From NCBI GenBank assembly GCA_031216445.1, contig CM062213.1, positions 10,231,501-10,295,500 of the forward strand: 64,000 bases of DNA. The letters are read 5' to 3'. The first letter of the stretch is position 1, and every line of letters begins with the position of its first letter. Positions 1-10,175 of the stretch are shown piece after piece. A program made the translations under genes and the position numbers. The DNA comes from Lateolabrax maculatus. Its lineage: Eukaryota; Chordata; Actinopteri; Acropomatiformes; Lateolabracidae. The notes beneath the pieces were generated by a model that saw only the letters and a program-made list of their open reading frames with translations, was not told the origin of the DNA and searched no databases.

Positions 1-1496
1 GGTGGCACTATATAGCCACATTAAAAAGAACACAAGTTTGAAATTTTGTGAAGTAGACAATGTATTTAAGACAAACATGTATCTTACAGCTGTTATCTGT
101 TCAGCATCTACTGTGACAGTAAACACATCCAGAGGTCAGAGGACGGCAGTCAGCATGTCAGCAGGACTAATCCCATCAGCAAGACACTGCACCTCAGAGC
201 TTCCAGCAATAATCCCCAAAAAACACACGCAGGTTTTCTAAACTTTCAACAAAAGCACACTTGAGCACAGTACAGACGGAGTGGCTTTCAAGTAGGTAAA
301 AGTTTGTGTTCTACTACTTATCAGCCGTTAAAGCTGGTAAATGTCACGGCCAAACTGCTGTAGAAGCACACATGAAAAATAGAAATGTGAATAGACAATA
401 AATATTAAATATCCAGTAATAAGCATCAATAACATGTCTCGAAGCTTAACCTGCTTTAATACAGTATCTAAAATATAAATTATTCAGATGTGAGTAAGAA
501 AATAAAGTATATATGTGAATAAACAATATATTTATAAAAAATGCATATTAAAAACTAAATCAAATTCCACAAATCATCTATACATTCAGTGTCTTGTTTA
601 CTCTATATTCTCCAATGTCCCCCGTTAATATCATATAAACTCTTTAACTAAGCTGTATTTCTTTTTAAATCAGTCTGTTTACCGGTGGAAAGAGGCAGAA
701 GTCAACCTTGTTTCTGGCACGGACGTCCTTGCTGCCTGTGTAATCCACAATACTATTATACATACATTACCCAGTTCATAATCCTACTTTTACTTGCCCT
801 CACTCATCTATTCCCAGGATTTAACCAGCAGGGCCGTTTTGAAGAATAAGTAACAAAAGTTACATAAAACAGATCAGCCACGATTAAAATCTTTGTTAAA
901 ACTTTACACCTCTACAGCTAATGCGGGCTACATTATTACACAAACAAGGACTTATTAATTTTTAATGTAATTTATAAAACTATTGCAAACACCACTACAA
1001 AAGGTGTGTCATATTAGGCCAAATTATAGCATTTATCAACCTCCTGTCACATCCCTGCTGGTTAGTTTCAGCTTGCGACCACTTCTCTCTGTATTACTCT
1101 CTATTACAGCCACATGACTGAATCTCTTCATACAACAACCAACAACTCACACATCAAAACACTGAATACCACTGCTCTTTTTAGCTGACAAATGCTGTTA
1201 ACAATTATTTATAGTATGACCAGTGGCCGTGTTTTTTAAGTTAATGGAGGGTTAAACTCCCTTGCAAGACATGTTTACACCATCTTGTCTAGATCAGGTT
1301 CTGACTTAAGTTTACAGTACCAACTGGCCCAAATGCTGCATTTCTATAGGTTAAGTTGTGTGTGCAACAGAGGAAGAAAAGAAAACATAATGTTGAGTCT
1401 ATATATCTAACGGCAATATCTGATAGAGCATATCAATTTGTTTTAGTTTACAGACGTCAGGACCTCAGATTTTTGGTTTCTGCTGATCCTCTACTA
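1..1496. other. AT-rich non-coding stretch
   Basis: I see no exon with both splice signals and recognisable protein content on either strand. The open frames here are short and low-complexity. If the promoter-like block at 4.3-5.35 kb starts a leftward gene, this would be intron of that gene, but that is inference only. Confidence 0.5.
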
Positions 1497-1900
1497 GCCT
1501 GGCATCGCTTTCCAAGGGGTGTTATCAACGGGCGCAGACAACCAATCAGAACAAGGAAACACTGTCCAACAGGACGGTATGTCGTGTCAAAAGTACGGCA
1601 AACACATATTTCTCATCAACATAAAGTTTAAGTGCAGTTGTTTGCTCTTCTTTTAGAAAAAAAATTACCATCCAGTCCATTTAATACTGCCACTATAGCC
1701 GGCCGTGGAACTCTCCTGCATCGGCGGCAGCCATCTTGGTTATTTACGAAGATGCCCGAATGGCGCTCCTCTCTGTCAGTCACCGTATTAAACCCGCCTC
1801 ATATTAGATCAACGGTTGTGACTGAATCGGCCGATACCAATACTGAGGAAATCAGTCTGTATGGGTGGGGGGGCCAGAAGTATCTGCCAGAGCAAATAAA
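1497..1900 (-). repeat. Dispersed repeat, copy 1 (inverted relative to copies 2 and 3)
   Basis: This segment matches the reverse complement of 45262-45684 along almost its full length, with scattered substitutions and small indels. Shared landmarks are GCCTGGCATCG at one end, a stretch about ACCAATCAGA, the core AGCCATCTTGGTTATTTACG, and the end CTCTGGCAGATAC (on the minus strand here). A shorter third copy lies at 61525-61682. I recognise no coding capacity, so it is probably a non-autonomous transposable element. The family name is not known to me. Confidence 0.8.
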
Positions 1901-4300
1901 ACACTACGAGGCCTACATTACACCAGTATGTGACTGACAGTGTCTGTGCAGGCCAGTCACGTTCCTCCGCACCAAACTTACAAAACAGTTTGGGGAAGAC
2001 ATTTTTTCAAGATAACATATACACAAAGATGGAAGCATGCCATTGTGTAAAATATCATTAATGGTTTACCATTAAGACATCCATTAACTAGAACTAAAGG
2101 GTCTATCCCAAACCATGAAAAGCAGAATCAGAATAAAAGTATGTGGACAGGGGTGTTCACATACTTTTGGTCATGTGTATTAGTAAACAGTAGTGTAGTA
2201 GAAGTGTGTTATCAGTCTGTGCTCTGACCTCTGTTTTAGCTTCTTCATTTGCATGAGATTTACAACTACTGATTATTTTCATGATTGATTCTGTTATTTT
2301 TACAAAAATGAATTAATCATTGATTTTATTAAGTGTCAGAAAATCATGAAAAATGCTGATCGCAATTTCCCAGAAGCTCAATGTTAGAATTGCTGGTTTT
2401 GTCCAAATAACAGTCCGTAACCAGAAGATGTTAATTTTACAATGATATAAGATGAAGAAAATCAGCAAACCCCCACACTGGAGAAGCTGCAAACAGAGAA
2501 TTCTTTGCATTTTTGATCAACAAATGAATTAAACAATTACATGATTATCAAATATGTTGGCAATTTTGTGTCTATCAACTATGATTAATGAACTAATCTT
2601 TTCAGTACTAATTTGAATTCAGTGTAATCAGAATCGGTCTAATTGTGTTACATGCTGACTGAAGAGGCGGTTTCATCTGAGCCCGAACAAACAAAATGAA
2701 TGTCTCCATTGTACAGACACGCTGCTGCACTTGCAAGCATAAACATACAAAAATAACACGAACAACCATGAACTTGAATGCTCCCAGATGCAAAACATCT
2801 GCTAGATGAGTGCACTGAGCAGGCGTACAATGGCTGCATAGGCACAACACATAACCATGTAGGCTACAGCTCTGCCTGAAGCCTATAATGAGATTCTGAG
2901 CTAGCGGGTGAACTTTCCCCCAGATAGAGAGCAGACACAGGGAGGGAGGGAGGCGTAGAGAGCGAGGGAATGATTCGGTGAACAAGGATGACAAGGTGTG
3001 ATTTATTGTGACTGTTCACAGTACGGATCTGATGGAGATAAAAACAGAACAAGTACAGATTATCAAGTATAAAAGAAAGGTGGAAAAAGAGGGTAAGAGA
3101 AGGCTGATTTCACGCAGCTGGCAGTGTCTCAGGCAGGGAGATAAACATCCTGTTACACAGCCATCGTGGATTGCACATAGGGATATAATCTGTGTTGGGT
3201 CTGCTGCACCCACTGGAGCATATTTCTCTCCCTCTGCAGTTATAAACACACAACGGCTATGTTTGCACTCCTGAGACAAAGCCAACGCGATGCTTTCACA
3301 ACATCATATTTATATCACTGCTAACAGCAGGGGCAGCTTCATGTGCACGTCTGCTGTTGTCACCGCACTGAAGAGGTAAATTACAAAGCAGCTTCATTGT
3401 TCTTAAAATAAACAGACCAGCTACCACAACCAGACTACTATGCCACTTTCTGGGATGTTTTTCCTGTTTTTCCACTTAGCCCCACCTCTACGTGCGTTGG
3501 CAGGCAGGCAGACAGCAGAGCACATCTCCTACTCACCAACACAGCCTGAGCTCTGTTCATCCCCCGTGCATCTGCCACAACAGCTCGGGCAGCAGACATT
3601 TAAGCCACTGTGACAATATTCGCACAAGGGAACAGCGTCAAATTCCTCGCCTAGGATACAAAGTCTATCAGAGACTTGTTAGAGTTGGTCCTCTCTGCAC
3701 AGCGTTGGTCAGCACGACAGCCCAGTAGCATAATGTTAAACGGGCTCGCCAGGCTACATGACCGACGGAATTACATAATAGTCTATTCTTATAATAACTG
3801 AGTCATTGGATTATATAGGCCATAGTATTAGCATGGGTTCAGATGCCATTCATGTGCACATAATCCTTTGTAGTATGTAAGTATTCATCAAGGAACTACA
3901 GGAAACATACAGCAGGGTGGGTCTGACACAGTTCAGGCTGAATGTTTGGAGCGACATTCAGGTACCTTTGACATAAGACATTACACAAGGATTTTGGACC
4001 CAATTTAACACTGAAATCTCTTCTCCTTCTGTCCCAATCACTGCTACACATGTTTACAGGAGGTGTTTGCAGTAAACATGTGGCTTGCAGCTGATTACAA
4101 TGTGTGATGCACACATTTTGTGGCTACGTGAATCAGTATAACAACCAAATGAAAGCAATTTTCCTCTAGAAACAAAACTGTATTTCATTTAAAACTACAT
4201 TATGAGCCATAAGAGGATCTCCTAAATTCGTGATACCCAGGGATAAAGCTGGAAGACCTGCAGGGAGAACCTGCAGAAAAGGGAGGAAAAGGGAGTGAAA
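1901..4300. other. No gene recognised
   Basis: Both strands contain only short open frames without domain content or paired splice signals. There is no clear repeat beyond generic AT-rich sequence. Confidence 0.5.
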
Positions 4301-4802
4301 TGAGCGTGGAGGTGAGGGCTATTTAAAGATGACCACCTGAACACAGGTTCACCTCTCTCCCTCTGCATGGCCCGGACAGTAGATTTCCTCCTGCTTTCCC
4401 ATATCAACAACCAACTCTACAAACAAACCCGGAGTCTCAACTCAATCAAATCGGCTCGAAAAACCTAAATGCAGATGTGACACAACATTATAACAAGTGT
4501 CGGGAGCCCTGCAGACCTCTGGTTGCCTCTCTGCTGTCTGTCAGACCTGCAGCTAGCTGCGGCGCTAGCACATGAGGACGATGCTAACCCCGGGGTTTTT
4601 TTTTTTGTTTTTTTTTTTTTGCAAAGTGGCAAACTATTTATTTGCTGCACGGAGACCGAAACAACCCCCCCGTCTCTCGTCTCCCCCCTCCAAAAAAAAC
4701 GTCCCGGCGCCGTGTCGCAGTCCGTGCCGCCTGTCAGCTCTTGAAGTGTGCCTACGTGACACGGACTTGTTTACTTCACCCGCCCGCTGGCCCAGCTGCT
4801 CT

Positions 4803-4803
<1 letters not shown>

Positions 4804-4858
<55 letters not shown>
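4804..4858. repeat. (CA)n microsatellite
   Basis: About 27 uninterrupted CA units. Dinucleotide tracts of this length are typical of fish genomes and usually polymorphic. The open frames that run through it are artefacts of the repeat. Confidence 0.97.
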
Positions 4859-4859
<1 letters not shown>

Positions 4860-5345
4860 AGCGTCGACTGACAGCGAGTGTCAAGAGAAGAGGGGGAAAA
4901 AAAAAACAGAAAAGTGGGAACTCGCCCGGAGTTTCGCAGCCTACCTGGTCTGTCCCTGTTCCTCGGGCGGCAGGAGCCCCTCATGGTCCCCGGGGGTTTT
5001 TTTTTTTAAAAAAACCTCTTCGTCCCGGCGTGGCGAGCGGCGCGGGTCCCTGCAGCAGCAGCAGCGGCGGCGGTGGTGGTGGTTGTTGTGGTAATGAATG
5101 GAGCGAGAGGCTGAGGGAGAGAGGCGCGCGCATTATCGCGTCCGCGTGCACGCAGGCACGCGCGCGCGCACACGCACACACCCACTTGTTATTGTTTGGC
5201 TGCGCTCGTGGGGCCTTCCCTGCAGCCGCACCTCTGTGTGTGTCGGCCGTGCATGCACCAGGCAGTGCCAGCAACCTGGACCCCGGGGCACCAGAGGGGG
5301 CCCCCAAGAGCCCCAGGTCGGTTTGGTCATCTCATTCGGTTTGTT
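4860..5345 (-). promoter_or_regulatory. GC-rich, CpG-island-like block; candidate promoter of a leftward gene
   Basis: The sequence changes abruptly from AT-rich to GC-rich with many CpG dinucleotides, a run of GCA/GCG/GTG triplets near 5055-5085 and alternating CG/CA DNA near 5158-5180. Other 5' ends in this window (14.9-15.4, 25.7-26.0, 33.65-33.85 and 51.6-52.1 kb) look similar. The gene on its right ends here rather than starts, so a promoter would most simply serve a minus-strand gene that leaves the window on the left. No such gene is proven. Confidence 0.4.
4945..4984 (-). other. Possible first coding exon of an unidentified leftward gene
   Basis: On the minus strand an ATG at 4984 opens a 13-codon basic peptide (begins MRGSCRPRNR) that ends at a good donor, CCAG|GTAGGC. 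It lies inside the GC-rich block. I found no matching second exon in 1-4900, so this could be chance or part of a 5' untranslated exon. The protein family is unknown. Confidence 0.2.
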
Positions 5346-5544
5346 AGAGAATTTGCACAGCTTGCAAGTACAGAAGTCCTGCACTGACACGTAATCTTGA
5401 GACCTTATTCTGTAAGGGGGTCATTTTTTTTTTTTTTGTCTAATGATGCACTGAGATGTGGGGCGTCAACTTTTGCACTCAAAACAGATTAATCCGGCCA
5501 AGGCCTTGTGTAAGAATCCGAGACAAAAAGCAGCATCACAAATT

Positions 5545-5550
5545 TTTAAT
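5545..5550 (-). terminator. Candidate poly(A) signal (ATTAAA) of the WASP-like gene
   Basis: ATTAAA on the minus strand, about 40 bases past the stop codon at 5588-5590. It is the common variant hexamer and is the nearest one I see downstream. It would give a very short 3' UTR. Confidence 0.35.
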
Positions 5551-5587
5551 GAGTGTATCACACAGCACAGATAAAACCGAAGCTTCT

Positions 5588-8500
5588 TTAAAGATGCATG
5601 TCACTTGTGCTTCGCTGGAGCAGCTGCTTCCGTCTCAACACCTCTTTCAGTGAAGTCAGGATATCGTCACCGCTTTGTGCAGGTGTTGAGGAGCCCAACT
5701 AAGAAGGAAAAAGTTATGATGATGAAGTCCACACATTTTACATTTTCAAATGGATGTTTACAGAACTGTAACAGCATGCGTCCTGGTCCTCTTACATGTT
5801 TGAAACTTGCACTCTTTCTCATCCTTTCTGGGACAACTGGAGCAGGAGCAGGTGGAGGAGGAGGAATCAGACTCTGATCTGGTGTGTCGGTGACCTGTGG
5901 TGTCTGCTGGGAGGTGCTGCTGCATTTGTTGTAGGGAACCATTGGCAAAGGCCCTTTCTTCAGGGCGAGGGAGATTGACGACCCGGCAGATCTCGGCAAG
6001 GTTTGAGATACTTTGCCTTTCAAATATTTCAGGGCACTGTATTACTTTTAAACTTTCACTTATGAAGCATAGAATAAACATAAAAGGAGCATACACTACA
6101 CAAGATATTTCAAGGTTAGGTACCTCTGTTCCTCAGCTCTCTCTGCACAGCTTTTAGTCCTCCAAATTTGTTGATGATGCAGTCGACAGCTTCAGCGACG
6201 TCTTTGTCTTTCAGGTCTTCCTCAGTGAGTTTTGCCTGCATCAACAGCCTCCTCATAGTGGGGTCCAGGTCATTAAACTTCACCAAGCAGATACAGCATG
6301 GAATGAACTGATTTAGTGTGTTATTTTCCACACAGACTCATTCCAATTTGACAGTGTCATGATGTGAATTTTGGTCTGTTTGGATGTCTCATGTAGGCTA
6401 TTAGCATTTCACTGTATAATGTGACTTACTGAACTGGTGAATGGTGTTATTTTTGTGTCTGGTGCGTCCATGGGGAAATGTTGCTCCTCGTCCATATGGT
6501 CAAGTGGTTTAATTCTACAGAGAACAGAAACAAAAAGTAAACAGCACTTGGATCCTCTGCTCTCTTTTACTCTCTGCGTCTATCAATTTGTAACATTTCT
6601 GTCACCCTGTATCAGGGGGGTCACTTGTTGAGCTGTCCTCTATTTCAGCATTTGTTGTTTCCATCATCCCGGTCATCTTTTCTGAAAAACAGCAGATGTA
6701 AATGTGAATTGACAGAGGTGCTTTGATGTGAGGAGAGCAAACACATCTTTGAAATGTGTTGATACATATGAGTCATCCATTTGCTGTTATTTTAACCTTG
6801 ATTTCTTTGGACAGCCTCCACTGCAAGATGAAATTCCTCCGCCTCCGCCTCATTTGCAAAATTGAGGCCTACTTGGTGGCCCTGTGCAAACACAGGACAT
6901 CCACTTTAAACCAACTCAAAACTAATACTCTGATGAGCATGTTGCACTGATACTTTTAACCGGGTCACTTACATCTGCAGGGAAAGTGTGGAAGAACGTG
7001 CAAGTTGCAGTGTACTTGAATGGGATGTACAGCTCCTGCTCCCACAGTAACCTTGCACGCTGTGTTTAAGTAAATATAAGTGAAGGACCAAAGGGAAGTA
7101 AGATAGGAAAGAGGTTATGAAAAGCCATTACAGTAGTTACATGTGGAAAAGTACAGGCACACACAAAATAAGTGTCCCTATTGTTACCAAAGGAAATAGG
7201 AAATTAAGGGAAACACTCCAAGCTTTCTCATGCAAGCAACTGTGCTCAAACTCACAAAATGAAGCTAAAATGTCACTTCACTGAAGGAAGTGGTGGGTTT
7301 GTAGATGTGAGTAGGTGGAGTCTCTCTTATCAGTTCTACAGTTCCTCTTACCTTGACACAGTAGAGACGCAGGAAGTAGGAGCGAGTGGACTCATCCTCA
7401 ATGAGACACATCACACCACAACCCGAACAACTCCAGCCGGGGCTCTGACCCTGGGTCTCTTTGGCCTCTAGTACCTGTGCTACTGTAGTTTTGATCAGCT
7501 GAAATACACAAGTAGTCATACAAATCGCAACAGTACAATGCACTTATTCAGCTTGTGTGTTAGAGAGCATGTAATCAGCAAATTATTAAATAAAGCACAT
7601 AAATGTGAAGGACATTGACTCCCCACCACTTTTTTTTATTATAAAACTTAAAAAATACTGAATAATCAGTACTGTGATTGAAAAAAATAATTATTTAATT
7701 TTACATATTATCCTATTACTAAAGTAGACTTTAGACTTAGAGCTGTTCTTTTCTCTGCTGGTGCAGGAAGGGAAGACTTTCAAGTCCCAAAAAACTTTCT
7801 TGATTGGGTGTGTGGTTCAGTCAGTGTTTGTGCAGTTTTCCTTTGTCCTTCCCAAGTTTTTTTTAAACCCACTCATATGTTTTGTGACTCAGAGTAACCT
7901 TTGAGACATTCTGATTTAGTTTCAGAGCGTTACGTAGCAGGGAGGCTGCTCCTCCGAGGGCCCATGACCTCTTTTTAGAGGCTGATGATGCTGGGAAATG
8001 ATCCATTTAACTTCTTTTATATCTTGTGTGAGCTTCAGGAGATCAAACCACTTTATTACATCCTCATTCAGGTCGTACAGCACCATGGGGTTTTCAGTAA
8101 ACACAGGCAAATCATCATCATTCATAGTACACTAAACTTGTGGGGTCGCAAGATTAAGGTATTATCTTGTCCCTATTAATGATTCACTTTGATATTTAAT
8201 ATTCACTGTTATGTTTATGACACACTGTTATAACTGTCTCTGAAACCAACTGCAATCTCTTCTTTCATTGAGGAGTATTTTCAAGTAGTTTTTGTTTTAG
8301 CAAAAATTGTATCTTTTCACAAATGTCTAAACTGTCTGTTCTGTGTCACATGGAAAAAGATTATTATTATCATTTTTATATCTTGTAGCACCTGCTCTGG
8401 TATCAGTGTGGTAGTGTCAGGCAATGCAAACAGCAACTATAAACAAAGCAGCCCTCACAGAGCACCCATTCATCCAACAGGCCTCATCTGATAGATGTTA

Positions 8501-8783
8501 CTGATAACCTAAAAACAACCTCAGGAAATATAAGAATTAAAGTTTCTAAGTGCAGTGGATTATGATTCAGAATAACAGACAGCTGTTTCAAATGTTTATA
8601 CATACACCAACGCCTGAAGTACATTATTGTTAAGTTATATTTTATAGATATTAATTTGAAATGACAGTAAAGAACTGAACTGACCGTACACTGAGGTTCG
8701 AGTAGAGTGAAGAGGACTCCTTTCTCACGGATAGTCATGAGATCACTCATTACATGACATCCAGGAATCAGACTTGACGCCAT
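5588..8783 (-). CDS. WASP-family-like protein: WH1, GBD and connector helix without WH2 or acidic tail
   Basis: Nine coding exons join in phase: 8783-8685, 7498-7352, 7059-6973, 6881-6797, 6681-6606, 6514-6430, 6277-6124, 6016-5796 and 5698-5588 (354 aa). Residues about 18-139 form a WH1 (EVH1) domain: VAQVLEAKE, GVMCLIEDESTRSYFLRLY, LLWEQELY and VGLNFANEAEAEEF match WASP/N-WASP block by block. Residues 194-243 match the helical part of the WASP GTPase-binding domain (DLDPTMRRLL, GGLKAVQRELRNR), but the CRIB motif before it is not recognisable. A short PPPPPAPAP run follows. The last exon carries ILTSLKEVLRRK, which aligns with the WASP connector helix, and then stops. No WH2 and no acidic DDEW-type end is visible. 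WASPs normally activate Arp2/3 at membranes, and WH1 binds WIP-type partners. This one probably cannot nucleate actin directly. The exon 7 acceptor could instead be at 6307, and the exon 8 acceptor is weak. Confidence 0.85.
7922..8125 (-). CDS. Unrecognised 67-codon ORF in intron 1 of the WASP-like gene
   Basis: An ATG-initiated open frame on the gene strand, ending in TGA. It encodes a mixed, non-repetitive peptide (NDDDLPVFTENPMVLYDL, then VIKWFDLLKLTQDIKEVKW) with coding-like codon choice. It is preceded by GTTTAG, and a possible donor TAC|GTAACG lies just before the stop. A cassette exon from 8131 to 7931 would therefore be phase 0 at both ends and fit between exons 1 and 2 without a frame change. 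I do not recognise the family. It may be an alternative exon, a separate small gene, a transposon remnant or chance. Confidence 0.3.
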   Translation of the reverse strand: MNDDDLPVFTENPMVLYDLNEDVIKWFDLLKLTQDIKEVKWIISQHHQPLKRGHGPSEEQPPCYVTL

Positions 8784-10007
8784 CGGAAGACTTTTGTTTT
8801 CACCTTCTACTCCCCACTACTGTCATTACCCCGTCGTTTCATTCTTTCTAAATGCAATCCACTCTGCCTGAATACATTCAGTCCCAACCCACTATTTCCA
8901 GTGCAGCTGGTAATCATGCAAATTTATTTGACTTAGTGTACACTGTGGCTTCCTTACCTAACTGAATAACTATATATACAGTCAATGGTAAGAAGACATT
9001 TGTTAATCAAACCAAATATATGATGTTAAAAGTGTGGCGTGTCAAGTCTTACCTTGCATGTAACTCCACTTCGTTTGGCATCCCTGTTTGTGTGTATGTT
9101 TGACATACAAATCCTGCGATAAGTCTTTAAAATATTATATATTATTATAGATTAAACTACGCAGCAGAACATAATGTAGTTCAGATTAGCTCCACCTTGA
9201 CCAATTACAATTACATTAACATTAACATGCTACTTACCATTAGTAAGATGAAATAATATATGACAATATAACACTTACAAGGGGCATTGTGATGCCTAGT
9301 AATTTACTTTTGACACTTCAAGTATGTTTTATCACTAATACTAATACTACTGTACTTTTACTTGTGATGAAGTAATATTTACATTGTGGTACGTATTCCT
9401 CCACTGGCTACACTTGCTATTATGATCCTGTACACATTAAAAATGAACAGTGAGTGTTGGGTTTGCAGTTTCATTCAGTGTCATAGTTCATGCTCAGTGA
9501 AGCTCTTTTGTTTTCTTTTAACTGAAAAACTGAACAACATTTGTCTTTTAACTCAAGAGTTACTGGCATACAGCAGGCAGCATTAATGGCTGCGCAGAGG
9601 CTCTCAGAGGAAGAAATTTCAAGTGTGCGGAAATGTCTGGTCAGGTTGATAGATTGCAATGTGCAAGAGCATTTTAATACCCTGAACTTTCATAGTTTAA
9701 ATGTCCTTTGATTGTACATGTTACAATACCCACATGGTAAACCATCACAAAAGTCCCTTACAGGACTCATTTGTTGGATGTAATCTTGCCTAATAAAAAT
9801 ATTTTATGACTTCCACATACAGTCTTTCTTTGTTTACAGCAAGAAGAACCAATTTCTCACACTGCCACAAAATCTCTGCATTCAACTCGCTCTCTGATTT
9901 TCACCTGACACCAATAATAATAGTCGCCAAAGAGGTTTTATTATTCTAGTATCATGTTTCCTGTACAAAAGGGAAACAACACAGTTATAAAACATAAAAA
10001 CCAAGAT
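8784..10007. other. Spacer between mapkapk3 3' end and the WASP-like gene
   Basis: About 1.2 kb, AT-rich. The WASP-like promoter should lie at its left end, but there is no CpG-rich block and I see no convincing core element. No exon or repeat is recognised. Confidence 0.5.
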
Positions 10008-10013
10008 TTTATT
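10008..10013 (-). terminator. mapkapk3 poly(A) signal (AATAAA)
   Basis: Canonical AATAAA on the minus strand about 165 bases past the mapkapk3 stop. It implies a compact 3' UTR at about 9990-10175. Confidence 0.6.
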
Positions 10014-10175
10014 TAAATGTAAGAGTAGTAACAATCAAAATAAATGACATTTATTAGATACAAATAGGAGAAAAAGTAGGTAAAATACAATGAGTGACAC
10101 GTAGATGGGAAAATATTGTTCACTCTGGCTTTCATAGTTTTACACTACTTTTGTCAAATAATAATTTTCCCATGC

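Noticed and set aside
4634..5347. Several overlapping open frames of 70-150 codons on both strands
   Set aside because: They read through the CA microsatellite and GC-rich promoter DNA, giving His/Thr, Val/Cys or Gly/Ser runs. There is no domain, and opposite strands are open at once because of the repeat.
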